Source of the DNA: Rhodococcus tukisamuensis NBRC 100609
Lineage (GTDB): Bacteria; Actinomycetota; Actinomycetes; Mycobacteriales; Mycobacteriaceae
Direction: 5' to 3'
NCBI RefSeq assembly: GCF_001894985.1
Contig: NZ_BCXG01000008.1
Span: 1-64,000 of the forward strand
DNA length: 64,000 nt
Shown: piece after piece, positions 38,801 through 46,190 of the stretch
Layout of the letters: every line of letters starts with the position of its first letter
Position numbering within the stretch: the first letter of the stretch is position 1
Notes under the pieces: generated by a model
The model's input: only the letters and a program-made list of their open reading frames with translations
Databases searched by the model: none
What the model was told of the DNA's origin: nothing
Position numbers and translations under genes: made by a program

Positions 38801-41800
38801 CACATCACCGGACGCAACGGCGTGCTCGCCTCCGCGGCCCGGCTGGTGCTCGAGCAGCTCGGCCTGGCCGACGAGGCGGTCTCGGCCGCTCCCGACGCCG
38901 ACACCGAGCTGGTCGACCTGGTCTCCGCCGAGCTCGGCTCGGACTGGCCCCGACTGGTCGCCCCGGCCTTCGACGCGCGCCGCGCGGTGCTCGTCGACGA
39001 CCGCTGGGCCACCGCCCGCGAGGACCTGGCCCGGCTGTGGCTCGAGTCCGACGCGTCCGCGCTGGAGACGGTGAACTTCACCGGCGCCGGCAAGACCGTG
39101 GGAGCCCACGCCGCCTGGTGGCAGCAGCGGGCACAGGCGGAGGGTCGCGCCGAGCTGGCGACGACCTACGCCCGGATCGCCGCCGACGCCGTCGCGTCCG
39201 ACGACCAGGCAGCCGAGTGGGCCGACCAGGTCGCCGTCGTCACCGGCGCCAGCAAGGGCTCCATCGCTGCCTCGGTGGCGGGCAAGCTGCTGCGCGGCGG
39301 GGCCACGGTCTTCGTGACCACCTCGCGCCTGGACTCGGAGCGGCTCGGCTTCTACCGGAAGCTGTACCGCGCCAACGCTCGTGCCGGTGCTGCCCTGTGG
39401 GTGGTGCCCGCGAACATGGCGTCCTACTCCGACGTCGATGCGTTGATCGAGTGGATCGGCAGCGAGCAGACCGAGACCGCCGGCGGCGCCAAGAAGCTGG
39501 TCAAGGAGGCCGTCACCCCGACGATGCTGTTCCCGTTCGCCGCGCCCCGCGTGGGCGGCGAGCTCTCCGACGCCGGCGCCCGCGCCGAGATGGAGATGCG
39601 GGTGCTGCTGTGGTCGGTCGAGCGGCTGATCGGCGGGCTGTCGAAGATCGGTTACGACCGTGACGTCGACACGCACCTGCACGTGGTGCTGCCAGGCTCC
39701 CCGAACCGGGGCCTGTTCGGCGGCGACGGTGCCTACGGCGAGTCCAAGGCCGCGCTCGACGCGGTGGTCATGCGCTGGAACGCCGAGCGCAACTGGGCCG
39801 AGCGGGTCACGCTGGTGCACGCCCTGATCGGCTGGGTGCGCGGCACCGGGCTGATGGGCGGCAACGACCCGATGGTCGAGGCCGTCGAGGCCAAGGGTGT
39901 GCGCACCTGGTCGACCGAGGAGATGGCCGAGCAGCTGCTGGCCGGCTGCACCCCGGAGACGGTCCGCGCGGCCGCCACCGCACCGGTGCAGCTCGACCTG
40001 ACCGGCGGACTCGCCGACGTCGACCTGGACCTGGTCGCCCTGGCCCGCGACGCAGCGGACGCCGAGAAGGCCTCCGCGGCAAGCGAATCCGCAGCGGACG
40101 AGGACGGCACCATCGCGGCGCTGCCCGCGCCGCCTCGCCTCGCCGCCGCGCTGCCCGAGATGGTCTGGCCCGAGCTGGACGTCAACCCGTCCGACCTGGT
40201 GGTCATCGTCGGCGCCGGCGAGCTCGGCCCCTACGGCTCCTCCCGGACCCGTTTCGAGATGGAGGTCGACGAGGAGCTCTCGGCGGCAGGCGTGCTCGAA
40301 CTGGCCTGGAACACGGGACTTCTCACGTGGGAGAACGACCCGGTCGCCGGCTGGTACGACACCGAGTCCGGTGAACTGGTGCCCGAGGCGGAGATCGCCG
40401 AGCGCTACCACGACGCGGTCGTCGAGCGGTGCGGCATCCGCACCTACGTCGACGAGGGCGCCATGGTGGACAACACCGCGCCGCTGCTGACGTCGGTGTT
40501 CCTGGACAACGACCTGACCTTCGTGGTCGGCAGCGAGGCGGAGGCCAAGGCCTTCGTCGAGTCCGACCCCGAGCACACCGTCGCGGCGGCCGTGCCGGAC
40601 AGCGGCGACTGGCAGGTCACCCGCCGGGCCGGCACCGAGATCCGGGTGCCGCGCAAGGCGAAGCTCACCCGCACGGTGGGCGGGCAGATCCCGACCGGGT
40701 TCGACGTCACCAAGTGGGGCATCCCCGCGGACATGGCCGGATCCGTGGACCGGGTCGGCCTGTGGAACCTGGTCACCACGGTGGACGCGTTCCTGACCGG
40801 CGGCTTCACCCCGTCGGAGCTGCTGCGCTGGGTGCACCCGTCGACGGTGGCCAACACCCAGGGCACCGGCATGGGCGGCATGACGTCCATGCGCTCGCTC
40901 TACATCGACACCCTGCTCGGCGAGTCCCGCGCGAACGACATCCTGCAGGAGGCCCTGCCGAACGTCATTGCGGCGCACGTGGTCCAGTCCTACGTCGGCG
41001 GCTACGGCGCGATGGTGCACCCGGTCGCGGCATGCGCCACGGCGGCGGTGTCCGTCGAGGAGGGCGTCGACAAGATCCGCCTCGGCAAGGCACAGCTGGT
41101 GGTCGCCGGCGGCTTCGACGACCTCGGCATCGAGGGCATCGTCGGGTTCGGCGACATGTCGGCCACCGCCAAGTCGGCCGACATGACGGCCAAGGGCATC
41201 GACGAGCGCCGCTTCTCGCGGGCCAACGACCGTCGTCGCGGCGGCTTCGTCGAGTCCGCCGGTGGCGGCACCATCCTGCTGGCGCGGGGCGACCTGGCGC
41301 TGGAGATGGGTCTGCCGGTGCTCGGTGTGGTGGCGTGGGCCGGTTCGTTCGCGGACGGCGTGCACACTTCCATCCCGGCCCCCGGAATCGGCGCCCTGGG
41401 TGCCGGTCGCGGCGGCCAGGACTCGCAGCTGGCGCTCTCGCTCAACGCGCTCGGCGTCACCGCGGACGACATCTCGGTGGTCTCCAAGCACGACACCTCG
41501 ACGGCGGCCAACGACCCGAACGAGGCCGAACTGCACGAGCGTCTGGCGGCGGCCCTGGGCCGCAGCGAGGGCTCCCCGCTGTTCGTGGTCTCGCAGAAGT
41601 CGCTGACCGGTCACGCCAAGGGCGGCGCCGCGGCCTTCCAGCTGATCGGGCTGTGCCAGGTCCTCGGCCAGGGCATCGTCCCGCCGAACCGCAGCCTCGA
41701 CTGCGTGGACCCGAAGATGGCCGAGTTCGAGCACCTGGTGTGGCCGCGTGAGGCGATGCGCTTCGGTGGCAGCTTCCCGCTCAAGGCGGGCCTGCTCACC

Positions 41801-42115
41801 AGCCTCGGCTTCGGTCACGTGTCCGGACTGATCGCGGTGGTCCACCCGCAGGCGTTCGTGGAGTCGATCCCCGCCGCCAAGCGGGGCGACTACCTCGCAC
41901 AGGCGCAGGAGCGGACTCTCGCCGGTCAGCGCCGTCTCGCGTCGGCGATGTGCGGTGGCGCGGACCTCTACGAGCGGCCCGCGGACCGTCGCTTCGGCGG
42001 CGACTCGGTGCCCGCCCAGGCGGCCCGTCAGCTCGAGGCCGACATGCTGCTCACGTGCGAGGCGCGCCTCGGCGACGACGACGTCTACCGTTCCGGTCTG
42101 CCGGGGTGCCAGTAA
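32813..42115 (+). CDS. fas: Type I fatty acid synthase
   Basis: Single 3100-aa multifunctional synthase making C16-C26 acyl-CoA, which feeds membrane lipids and mycolic acids. Domains in order: acetyl transferase with GHSQG (Ser161), enoyl reductase (PILLAGMTPTTVDAKIVAA, about 425-800), dehydratase with GDHNPIH (about 1250), malonyl/palmitoyl transferase with GHSVGEY (Ser1461), ACP whose phosphopantetheine site is probably Ser1833 in GVSSRRNQ, ketoreductase (VVTGASKGSIAAS, about 2144), and ketosynthase with AACATAAVSVEEG (Cys2741) and the histidines in KHDTST and LTGHAKGG. Sequence and order follow M. tuberculosis Fas. The GTG at 32813 fits the conserved N-terminus. The TAA overlaps the acpS ATG by one base. 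Confidence 0.97.
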   Translation: MTIDESTPAGQGNGAGRSRFAPSAGPAKSPLRDRFLSGEPYALAFGGQGAAWLSPLEELIRDNGLEPDMTALVNEAAALLAPVAQDLLVVRPAGFDPIGWILEQDVVDEGAAPAGPSAAALTSASVSLPGVLLTQIAALKSLRLQGLDPERTPPVAVIGHSQGLLAAESVATGGNADASLLAIAQLIGAAAVLVGRRRGVLGGAERAPMLAVSDVDPARMQAIVDEVGRGLDSECAAVMAIRNGRRRVVLSGPPAQLARVQQRAEQVAADEARERDAKKRGGAVFSPVFEPLAVEIGFHHPALADAVDTVGAWAVRCGLDADLATRLACACLTDPVDWVVEVDNAVDAGASWILDLGPGDLLTRMTVNALRGRGVGIVAASTRGGQRNLLTPGAAPEVQKAWTEFAPTLVTLPDGKVATSTAFTRLTGRSPILLAGMTPTTVDAKIVAAAANAGHWAELAGGGQVTEQIFTDRVAELQTLLEPGRAVQFNSLFLDPYLWKLQLGGKRLVQRARAAGAPIDGVIVTAGIPELDEAVALIEELGEAGISHVAFKPGTVAQIRSVIRIANEVPDYPVIVHIEGGKAGGHHSWEDLDDLLLTTYAELRARPNLVICVGGGIGTPERAAEYLTGRWSEAAGYPAMPVDGILVGTAAMATLEATTSPEVKQLLVDTPGTPDWVGAGTAAGGMASGRSQLGADIHEIDNAASRTGRLLDEVAGDADAVAERRDEIVAALDGTAKPYFGDVATMSYERWLRRYLELAVGIDSAKVFDCGTDWSEAYADATESVWLDVTWRDRFAQMLQRAEARLHRNDRGPIQTLFADEATLERPEAALCALTAAYPDAADTVLHPADVPFFTSLCKIAGKPVNFVPVIDKDVRRWWRSDSLWQAHDPRYSADQVCVIPGTVAVAGITRVDEPVGELLDRFERATTDELLGAGVTPTEVTARRHGTQARGLLAVVLASPDVLWASRLTRNPVHRLGDLAAWTVEETAATHATTGAVLRAVDAETAELSVPLVAGRAVTIRLTVPASTRDGGAPVVTDADAEAAMSALLGVAAGQDLPAVKNATARLNVAWIPDLVADHAGVTASGLPESLIPGAGAVPDVIVGACWPAVFAVLGAATTSEGIHAIEGMLDLVHLDHAVNLVDAVPADAAVLTVKAEGISVVDTDMGRVVEVHVEVGAMRGEEGTAAPTFATMVERFAIRGRTGKGELADPVRAGGSLTDAATDTPRRRRRQATIVAPRHMGAFARVSGDHNPIHTSDAAALLAGLGSPIVHGMWLSAAAQQVVTAVDPTATVPARRLTAWTARFLGMVRPGAEIDVRVDRTAFDGGAEVIEVGCRVDGELVMVASGRTDAPKTVYAFPGQGIQRPGMGLDARARSKAAREIWDRADKHTRQALGFSILAVVRDNPTVLKARGVTHKHPDGVLHLTQFTQVAMAVLGVAQVAELREAGAFVEDSLLAGHSVGEYNALAAVAGVLPLEAVLEVVFQRGSAMHALVPRDAAGRSNYRLAAIRPSQIGVADEDLAEFVAGVAAETGEFLEIVNLNLRGSQYAIAGTVAGLDALEQEIDRKRAETGGKRAYIQIPGIDVPFHSTVLRGGVDDFRERLLHLLPQEIDPAILIGRYIPNLVPKPFNLGRDFVQEIADLVPSEPLAEVLADFDAWAARPSDLCRVVLAELLAWQFASPVRWIETQDLLFGDESDGGLGVERFVEIGLGAVPTVANLASQTLKLPGRFGNPVEVLNIEREAGVVFSTDTDPAPVEDDEPEAPVAETAAPAAVAAPAPAAAPAAPSGGPRPDDIAFAASDATAVLIGLWTKLRPDQVGPADTIEALCDGVSSRRNQLLVDLGAELSLGAIDGAADADMGALAVTVNKLARTYKPFGPVLTDSLNDHLRKVFGPSGKRPAAIAERVTKVWELGAGWASHVTAEVALGTRDGSSVRGGSLGGLHEGALSDGAAVDAVIDAAVQSVASRRGAAVSMPAAGGGAGGTVDAAALGEFTEHITGRNGVLASAARLVLEQLGLADEAVSAAPDADTELVDLVSAELGSDWPRLVAPAFDARRAVLVDDRWATAREDLARLWLESDASALETVNFTGAGKTVGAHAAWWQQRAQAEGRAELATTYARIAADAVASDDQAAEWADQVAVVTGASKGSIAASVAGKLLRGGATVFVTTSRLDSERLGFYRKLYRANARAGAALWVVPANMASYSDVDALIEWIGSEQTETAGGAKKLVKEAVTPTMLFPFAAPRVGGELSDAGARAEMEMRVLLWSVERLIGGLSKIGYDRDVDTHLHVVLPGSPNRGLFGGDGAYGESKAALDAVVMRWNAERNWAERVTLVHALIGWVRGTGLMGGNDPMVEAVEAKGVRTWSTEEMAEQLLAGCTPETVRAAATAPVQLDLTGGLADVDLDLVALARDAADAEKASAASESAADEDGTIAALPAPPRLAAALPEMVWPELDVNPSDLVVIVGAGELGPYGSSRTRFEMEVDEELSAAGVLELAWNTGLLTWENDPVAGWYDTESGELVPEAEIAERYHDAVVERCGIRTYVDEGAMVDNTAPLLTSVFLDNDLTFVVGSEAEAKAFVESDPEHTVAAAVPDSGDWQVTRRAGTEIRVPRKAKLTRTVGGQIPTGFDVTKWGIPADMAGSVDRVGLWNLVTTVDAFLTGGFTPSELLRWVHPSTVANTQGTGMGGMTSMRSLYIDTLLGESRANDILQEALPNVIAAHVVQSYVGGYGAMVHPVAACATAAVSVEEGVDKIRLGKAQLVVAGGFDDLGIEGIVGFGDMSATAKSADMTAKGIDERRFSRANDRRRGGFVESAGGGTILLARGDLALEMGLPVLGVVAWAGSFADGVHTSIPAPGIGALGAGRGGQDSQLALSLNALGVTADDISVVSKHDTSTAANDPNEAELHERLAAALGRSEGSPLFVVSQKSLTGHAKGGAAAFQLIGLCQVLGQGIVPPNRSLDCVDPKMAEFEHLVWPREAMRFGGSFPLKAGLLTSLGFGHVSGLIAVVHPQAFVESIPAAKRGDYLAQAQERTLAGQRRLASAMCGGADLYERPADRRFGGDSVPAQAARQLEADMLLTCEARLGDDDVYRSGLPGCQ

Positions 42116-42531
42116 TGGCCATCCTGGGAATCGGGTTCGACCTGGTCACCGTCTCCGAGTTCGCGGAGCAGCTGGGACGCCCCGGCACCGCGATGCTCTC
42201 GAGCTTCCGGCCGGGGGAACGGCGGTACTGCGAGTCGAAGAGCACCGAGCCGGCGCGTCACTACGCGGTGCGCTGGGCGGCCAAGGAGGCGGTCATCAAG
42301 GCCTGGGCGTCCTCCCGCTTCGCCCGGCCGCCCGCCGTCGGTGACAACGCGTACGCACAGATCGAGGTGGTCAACGACGCCTGGGGCAGGCCGAGCATCA
42401 AGCTGCACGACGAGGCCGCGGAGTTCCTGCCGGGCGCCATCATCCACCTGTCGCTGACGCACGACGGCGACATGGCCGGGGCGATGGTCGTGATCGAGGA
42501 ACCGGACATCGTGGTGCCGATCCCGCGCTGA
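42115..42531 (+). CDS. acpS: Holo-ACP synthase AcpS
   Basis: A 138-aa phosphopantetheinyl transferase that activates the ACP domain of Fas. Conserved GIGFDLVTVSEFAEQL (metal-binding Asp) and RWAAKEAVIKAWA (Glu and Lys) are present, with HLSLTHDGDMAGAMVV at the end. The ATG shares its first base with the fas stop codon (TAATG), so enzyme and substrate are made together. It is followed by a strong terminator. Confidence 0.96.
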   Translation: MAILGIGFDLVTVSEFAEQLGRPGTAMLSSFRPGERRYCESKSTEPARHYAVRWAAKEAVIKAWASSRFARPPAVGDNAYAQIEVVNDAWGRPSIKLHDEAAEFLPGAIIHLSLTHDGDMAGAMVVIEEPDIVVPIPR

Positions 42532-42553
42532 CCGACAGCACCCGGACTTCACA

Positions 42554-42591
42554 CGAGGCCGGCCGGCGGAGAAATCCGCCGGCCGGCCTCG
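42554..42591 (+). terminator. fas-acpS terminator
   Basis: Perfect 17-bp stem rich in GGCCGG with a GAAA tetraloop, followed by GTTCGT. It lies 22 bases after acpS. Confidence 0.8.
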
Positions 42592-42637
42592 TTCGTCCGT
42601 GTGGTGTCCGTGATCGGGAGCCGAGCGCCCGGGGGAC

Positions 42638-43330
42638 TCAGTGAGAGCGGGACTCCTTCTCCGCCACCAGGAGATACGCGACCATCAGCCGTTTGAGTTC
42701 GTCGACGGCGTCGGCGTGGCTCTGGCCGTCCTGCACCGAGAAGTTCAGCATCGAGTACACGACGTGCACCAGCACCTCGGCCATCATGATCCGACGGTCC
42801 CGCTCGGTGCGCGGAGTCAACGGGGCCAGCATCAGGGCGATCTGCCCGGCCAGCCCCTTCTCCTGGATCTTGCCGGTGGCGCGGGTGGACGGGGTGGACT
42901 GCATGGCCAGCCACACCTCCCGCCGGGACGGGTCCGAGGTCCACAGCTTTGCCAGGTGGTCGACGAAGTTGTTGAGGAAGCGCAGCCAGTCCAGCGACGG
43001 CACCTCGCCGTTGAACTGCTCGAGCTCGTCGCGGACGTCGGCGAAGTCCTGCCGGTTCAGCTCGCACACGATGACGTACTTGTTGGCGAAGAACTGGTAG
43101 AGCGTGCCGATCGGGACGTCCGCGCGGGAGGCGACTTCCTCGCAGGTGAACGACTCGAAACCGACCTCGGTCAGCAGTTCGCGCGCGGAGGAGAGCAGGG
43201 CGTCGAACTTGCGCTGGCTGCGCTCCTGAGTGGGGCGCTTGCGGGGCAGCAACTCCTGCGGATCGTCCGGGCTCTCCAGAGCCGGGTCCGCGCGTCGCGA
43301 GGCTCGACTGCTGGTGATGGCTTCCACCAC
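42638..43330 (-). CDS. TetR-family transcriptional regulator
   Basis: A 230-aa regulator with a helix-turn-helix in residues about 30-80 (RKFDALLSSARELLTEVGFESFTCEEVASRADVPIGTLYQFFANKYVIVCEL) and a ligand-binding C-terminal domain. It converges on acpS, separated by the terminator, and its target is not evident. It does not resemble mycobacterial FasR as I remember it. A second in-frame GTG at 43327 has TAACCT six bases upstream and may be the true start. Confidence 0.88.
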   Translation of the reverse strand: MVEAITSSRASRRADPALESPDDPQELLPRKRPTQERSQRKFDALLSSARELLTEVGFESFTCEEVASRADVPIGTLYQFFANKYVIVCELNRQDFADVRDELEQFNGEVPSLDWLRFLNNFVDHLAKLWTSDPSRREVWLAMQSTPSTRATGKIQEKGLAGQIALMLAPLTPRTERDRRIMMAEVLVHVVYSMLNFSVQDGQSHADAVDELKRLMVAYLLVAEKESRSH

Positions 43331-43419
43331 CCCAGGTTAACCGCAGGGGCTCGGGTTTCGACGCACCCCATGGTCTGGTGTTTCTTCCGGTACCGGATAC
43401 CTCGGACGGGTCCTGGTTT

Positions 43420-44202
43420 TCAGGCGGCGACGCGCCGGCGGTAGAGCACGGTCGACCAGGCGAAGCCGGCCACGGTGATCGCCGCGCACCAGCCGAGGGC
43501 GAGCCAGCCGCTGTTGCCGATCTCGGTGCCCATCAGCAGTCCTCGGACGGTCTCGATGATCGGGGTGACCGGCTGGTTCTCGGCGAACCACTGCAGCCAC
43601 GAGGGCATCGAGTCGGCGGGCACGAACGCGCTGCTGACGTAGGGCAGGAACATGATCGCGAAGGTGAACCCGCTCGCCGCCTCCGGGTTCTTCGCGAGCA
43701 GTCCCAGTGCCGTCGACAGGTACGACAGGGCGAAGATGAAGCCGCCGATGACGCCGAGAGCCCCCAGCCACCGCAGCGGGTCGGTGGTCGGGCGAAAGCC
43801 CAACAGCAGCGCGACCGCGATGACGATCGCGGTGGTCGCCAGGTTGCGGACCACGCTGACGAGCACGTGGCCGGTCAGGAACGACGACTGCGCGATGGGC
43901 AGGGTGCGGAAGCGGTCGATGATGCCTTCGGCCATGTCGGTGGACACGCTGACCGCGGTGGTCGATGCGCCGAATGCCGCGCACAGCAGGATGATTCCGG
44001 GGACGACGTAGTTGATGTACTCGGTGCCGGTGTCGATCGCGCCACCGAAGACGTACACGAACAGCAGCATCAGCATGATCGGCAGCGCCGCCGCCATGAG
44101 CATGGTGTCCGGGCTGCGCAGGACGTGTTTGAGGTTGCGTCGCAGCATCACCGTCGAATCGGCCACGACAGAGGTGAGTTCACGATCGGTGTGGGTGCTC
44201 AT
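43420..44202 (-). CDS. ABC-2 type exporter permease (DrrB-like)
   Basis: A 260-aa protein with six predicted membrane helices of the ABC-2 family: a cytosolic start, RNLKHVLRSPDTMLMAAALPIMLML, IDRFRTLPIAQSSFLTGHVL and PAD-SMPSWLQWFAENQPVTPIIE near the end, as in daunorubicin-type exporters. The ATG overlaps the stop of the ATPase gene (ATGA). Together they form a two-gene exporter under the divergent TetR at 45242; a role in drug or lipid export is inferred. Confidence 0.9.
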   Translation of the reverse strand: MSTHTDRELTSVVADSTVMLRRNLKHVLRSPDTMLMAAALPIMLMLLFVYVFGGAIDTGTEYINYVVPGIILLCAAFGASTTAVSVSTDMAEGIIDRFRTLPIAQSSFLTGHVLVSVVRNLATTAIVIAVALLLGFRPTTDPLRWLGALGVIGGFIFALSYLSTALGLLAKNPEAASGFTFAIMFLPYVSSAFVPADSMPSWLQWFAENQPVTPIIETVRGLLMGTEIGNSGWLALGWCAAITVAGFAWSTVLYRRRVAA

Positions 44203-45173
44203 CGGGCCGCCGCTTTCGTCGAGGTGGGGCCGGGCACGCGCGGTGCATCGGTGAGGGCGAAGAAGACGTCGTCGAGATCGGGGGTGTGCAGGGCGAACCT
44301 CTCGACCGCGAGGTCGGGGGAGTCGATTCGATCCAGCAGCGCCTTGAGGGAGGCGACGCTGCCGTCGGTGGGTACCTCGACGGTCAGGGTGGCGTCGTCG
44401 GTGACCGCACCGGGCAGGGCACCCGCGGCGAGGTCGAACTGGGCACGGTCGGCGAACTGCAGTTCCATGCGGCCGCCGTCGACCAGTCGCTTGAGTTCGT
44501 CGGGGGTGCCCTCGGCCACGATCCGGCCGCCGTCGATGACGGCGACGCGATCCGCGAGTTGGTCGGCCTCCTCGAGGTACTGCGTGGTCAGGAAGATGGT
44601 GACACCGCCGTCGGCGAGTTCGCGGATGACGGACCACATCTCACGACGGCTGCGCGGGTCGAGTCCGGTGGTCGGCTCGTCGAGGAAGACGACTTTCGGG
44701 TGCGCGACCAGGCTCATCGCCAGGTCCAGCCGGCGCGCCATGCCGCCCGAGTAGTCCTGCGCCCGGCGGTCGGCCGCGTCGACGAGGTCGAATCGGTCCA
44801 GCAGTTCCGCCGTGCGGCGACGGGCCTCGCTCCGGCCGAGGTGGTTGAGCTCGGCGACGAGCATGAGGTTCTCGCGGCCGGTCAGCACCTTGTCGACCGC
44901 GGCGTACTGGCCGGTGACGCTGATGCGGCGGCGCACCGCCCGCGCGGCGCCGGGGAGCGGGTGTCCGGCGACGCTCACCTGCCCGGAGTCGAAGGGCAGC
45001 AGCGTGGACAGGATGCGGACCGTGGTGGTCTTGCCCGCACCGTTCGCGCCGAGCAGGGCGAAGATTCGGCCGGCAGGCACGTGCAGGTCCAGGCCGTCGA
45101 GAACGGTGTGGTCGCCGTAGGACTTGGTGAGGCCGGAGACGTGAATCGCCCCGGTGGGTTCGTCGTGAGTCAT
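44199..45173 (-). CDS. ABC exporter ATPase (DrrA-like)
   Basis: A 324-aa nucleotide-binding subunit: Walker A GANGAGKTTTVRIL, signature DYSGGMARRLDLAMSL, Walker B VVFLDEPTTGLDPRSRREMW, His switch, then a C-terminal regulatory extension common in DrrA-type ATPases. ATG 45173 is chosen because the residues coded upstream lie within the operator. Transcription runs from the promoter overlapping the 44-bp palindrome at 45194-45237. Confidence 0.93.
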   Translation of the reverse strand: MTHDEPTGAIHVSGLTKSYGDHTVLDGLDLHVPAGRIFALLGANGAGKTTTVRILSTLLPFDSGQVSVAGHPLPGAARAVRRRISVTGQYAAVDKVLTGRENLMLVAELNHLGRSEARRRTAELLDRFDLVDAADRRAQDYSGGMARRLDLAMSLVAHPKVVFLDEPTTGLDPRSRREMWSVIRELADGGVTIFLTTQYLEEADQLADRVAVIDGGRIVAEGTPDELKRLVDGGRMELQFADRAQFDLAAGALPGAVTDDATLTVEVPTDGSVASLKALLDRIDSPDLAVERFALHTPDLDDVFFALTDAPRVPGPTSTKAAAR

Positions 45174-45193
45174 CAGTCTTCTCCCGGAATCGG

Positions 45194-45237
45194 AAACTGT
45201 GTATGCCATAAACTTCGGTTTATAACGTACACAGTTT
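45194..45237. promoter_or_regulatory. Operator between ABC exporter and TetR
   Basis: A 44-bp interrupted palindrome: outer arms AAACTGTGTA/TACACAGTTT and inner arms ATAAAC/GTTTAT around TTCG. It fills most of the 68-bp gap between the divergent genes and ends four bases before the TetR start codon, as expected for an autoregulating TetR repressor that binds as two dimers. Confidence 0.75.
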
Positions 45238-45241
45238 TACG

Positions 45242-46048
45242 ATGAGCGCAAGAGGTGACGACGGGAGCGGTACTGACATGGACACGAGTGGTGCGGACAC
45301 CACGGGGACAGGCGATCTGCCCCGAGCTGTCAGGCTCGCCTGGGGGCTCACCGAACCGGGCAGTCGGGGGCCGCGCCGCGGGCTGAGCCTCGAGAAGATT
45401 CTCGACACCGCAATCGAAGTCGCGGATGCGGAGGGTGCCGCATCGCTGTCGATGGCCCGCCTGGCCAAGGAGTTGGGCTTCACGACCATGTCGCTGTACC
45501 GGTACGTCAAGAGCAAGGACGAGCTGATCGAGCTGATCACCGACCGGGTGGTGGGGCCCGCGCCGCACATCGAGCCGGACACGCCGTGGCGGGATGCGTT
45601 GGCGCAGTGGGCCACCTCCGAGTACCAGGCGCTGATGCGGCACCGGTGGTGGCTGCAGCTGTCCCTCGGGGGCGTGCCGCCGACCGGGCCCAACAACATC
45701 GCGTGGCTCGAGGCCGGACTCGGCTGCCTGGCGGACACCCCGCTGCCGCCGCCGCTGCGTTTCCAGATCGTCCTCAACACCTCGCTGTACGTGATCGGAC
45801 GGGCCCGCTTCGCCGCGGACTTCGAGGCGGCCTCCGCCACGGTGTCGCCCGAGTACGCCGCCGCGCTGGACTATTCGGTGTTGCTGCCGCAACTGCTCGA
45901 CCCGGCGAAGTTTCCGCACCTGACCGCGGCGGTCGCGGACGGCGCATTCGACGCCGACCCGGACGTCGACTGGGACGACGCGGACTTCACTTTCGCGCTC
46001 GCCCTGCTGCTCGACGGCGTCGAGAAGCTGATCGACGCGCATCGCTGA
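45242..46048 (+). CDS. TetR-family repressor of the ABC exporter
   Basis: A 268-aa regulator with an N-terminal extension, HTH region SLEKILDTAIEVADAEGAASLSMARLAKELGFTTMSLYRYVKSKDELIELI and a TetR_C-type C-terminal domain. Divergent orientation and the palindrome in its promoter indicate that it represses itself and the DrrAB-like exporter until a ligand binds. ATG 45242 is the first in-frame start after the operator. Confidence 0.92.
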   Translation: MSARGDDGSGTDMDTSGADTTGTGDLPRAVRLAWGLTEPGSRGPRRGLSLEKILDTAIEVADAEGAASLSMARLAKELGFTTMSLYRYVKSKDELIELITDRVVGPAPHIEPDTPWRDALAQWATSEYQALMRHRWWLQLSLGGVPPTGPNNIAWLEAGLGCLADTPLPPPLRFQIVLNTSLYVIGRARFAADFEAASATVSPEYAAALDYSVLLPQLLDPAKFPHLTAAVADGAFDADPDVDWDDADFTFALALLLDGVEKLIDAHR

Positions 46049-46190
46049 GCCGCGCCCGGTCGGCTCATCCGATCCGGGTGAAATCCGGGCCTGGCCCGCA
46101 CGATCGAGTGCACGCCCCCGCGGTAGAGGGGACAGTGTGGGTGGGAGCCCGCCGACTCCGCGGCGGCCCGTCCGACGGGATGGTGACCGA

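Noticed and set aside
32699-41845. Several long open frames on the minus strand opposite fas (up to about 1550 codons)
   Set aside because: They are antisense to clearly conserved Fas domains, have compositions dominated by Arg, Gly, Val, Asp and His, and show no family motif. They result from the lack of stop codons in high-GC DNA.
42638-43330. TetR next to acpS as the FasR regulator of fas
   Set aside because: The sequence does not resemble mycobacterial FasR as I know it, the gene is convergent to acpS behind a strong terminator, and the fas palindromes are not found in its own upstream region.
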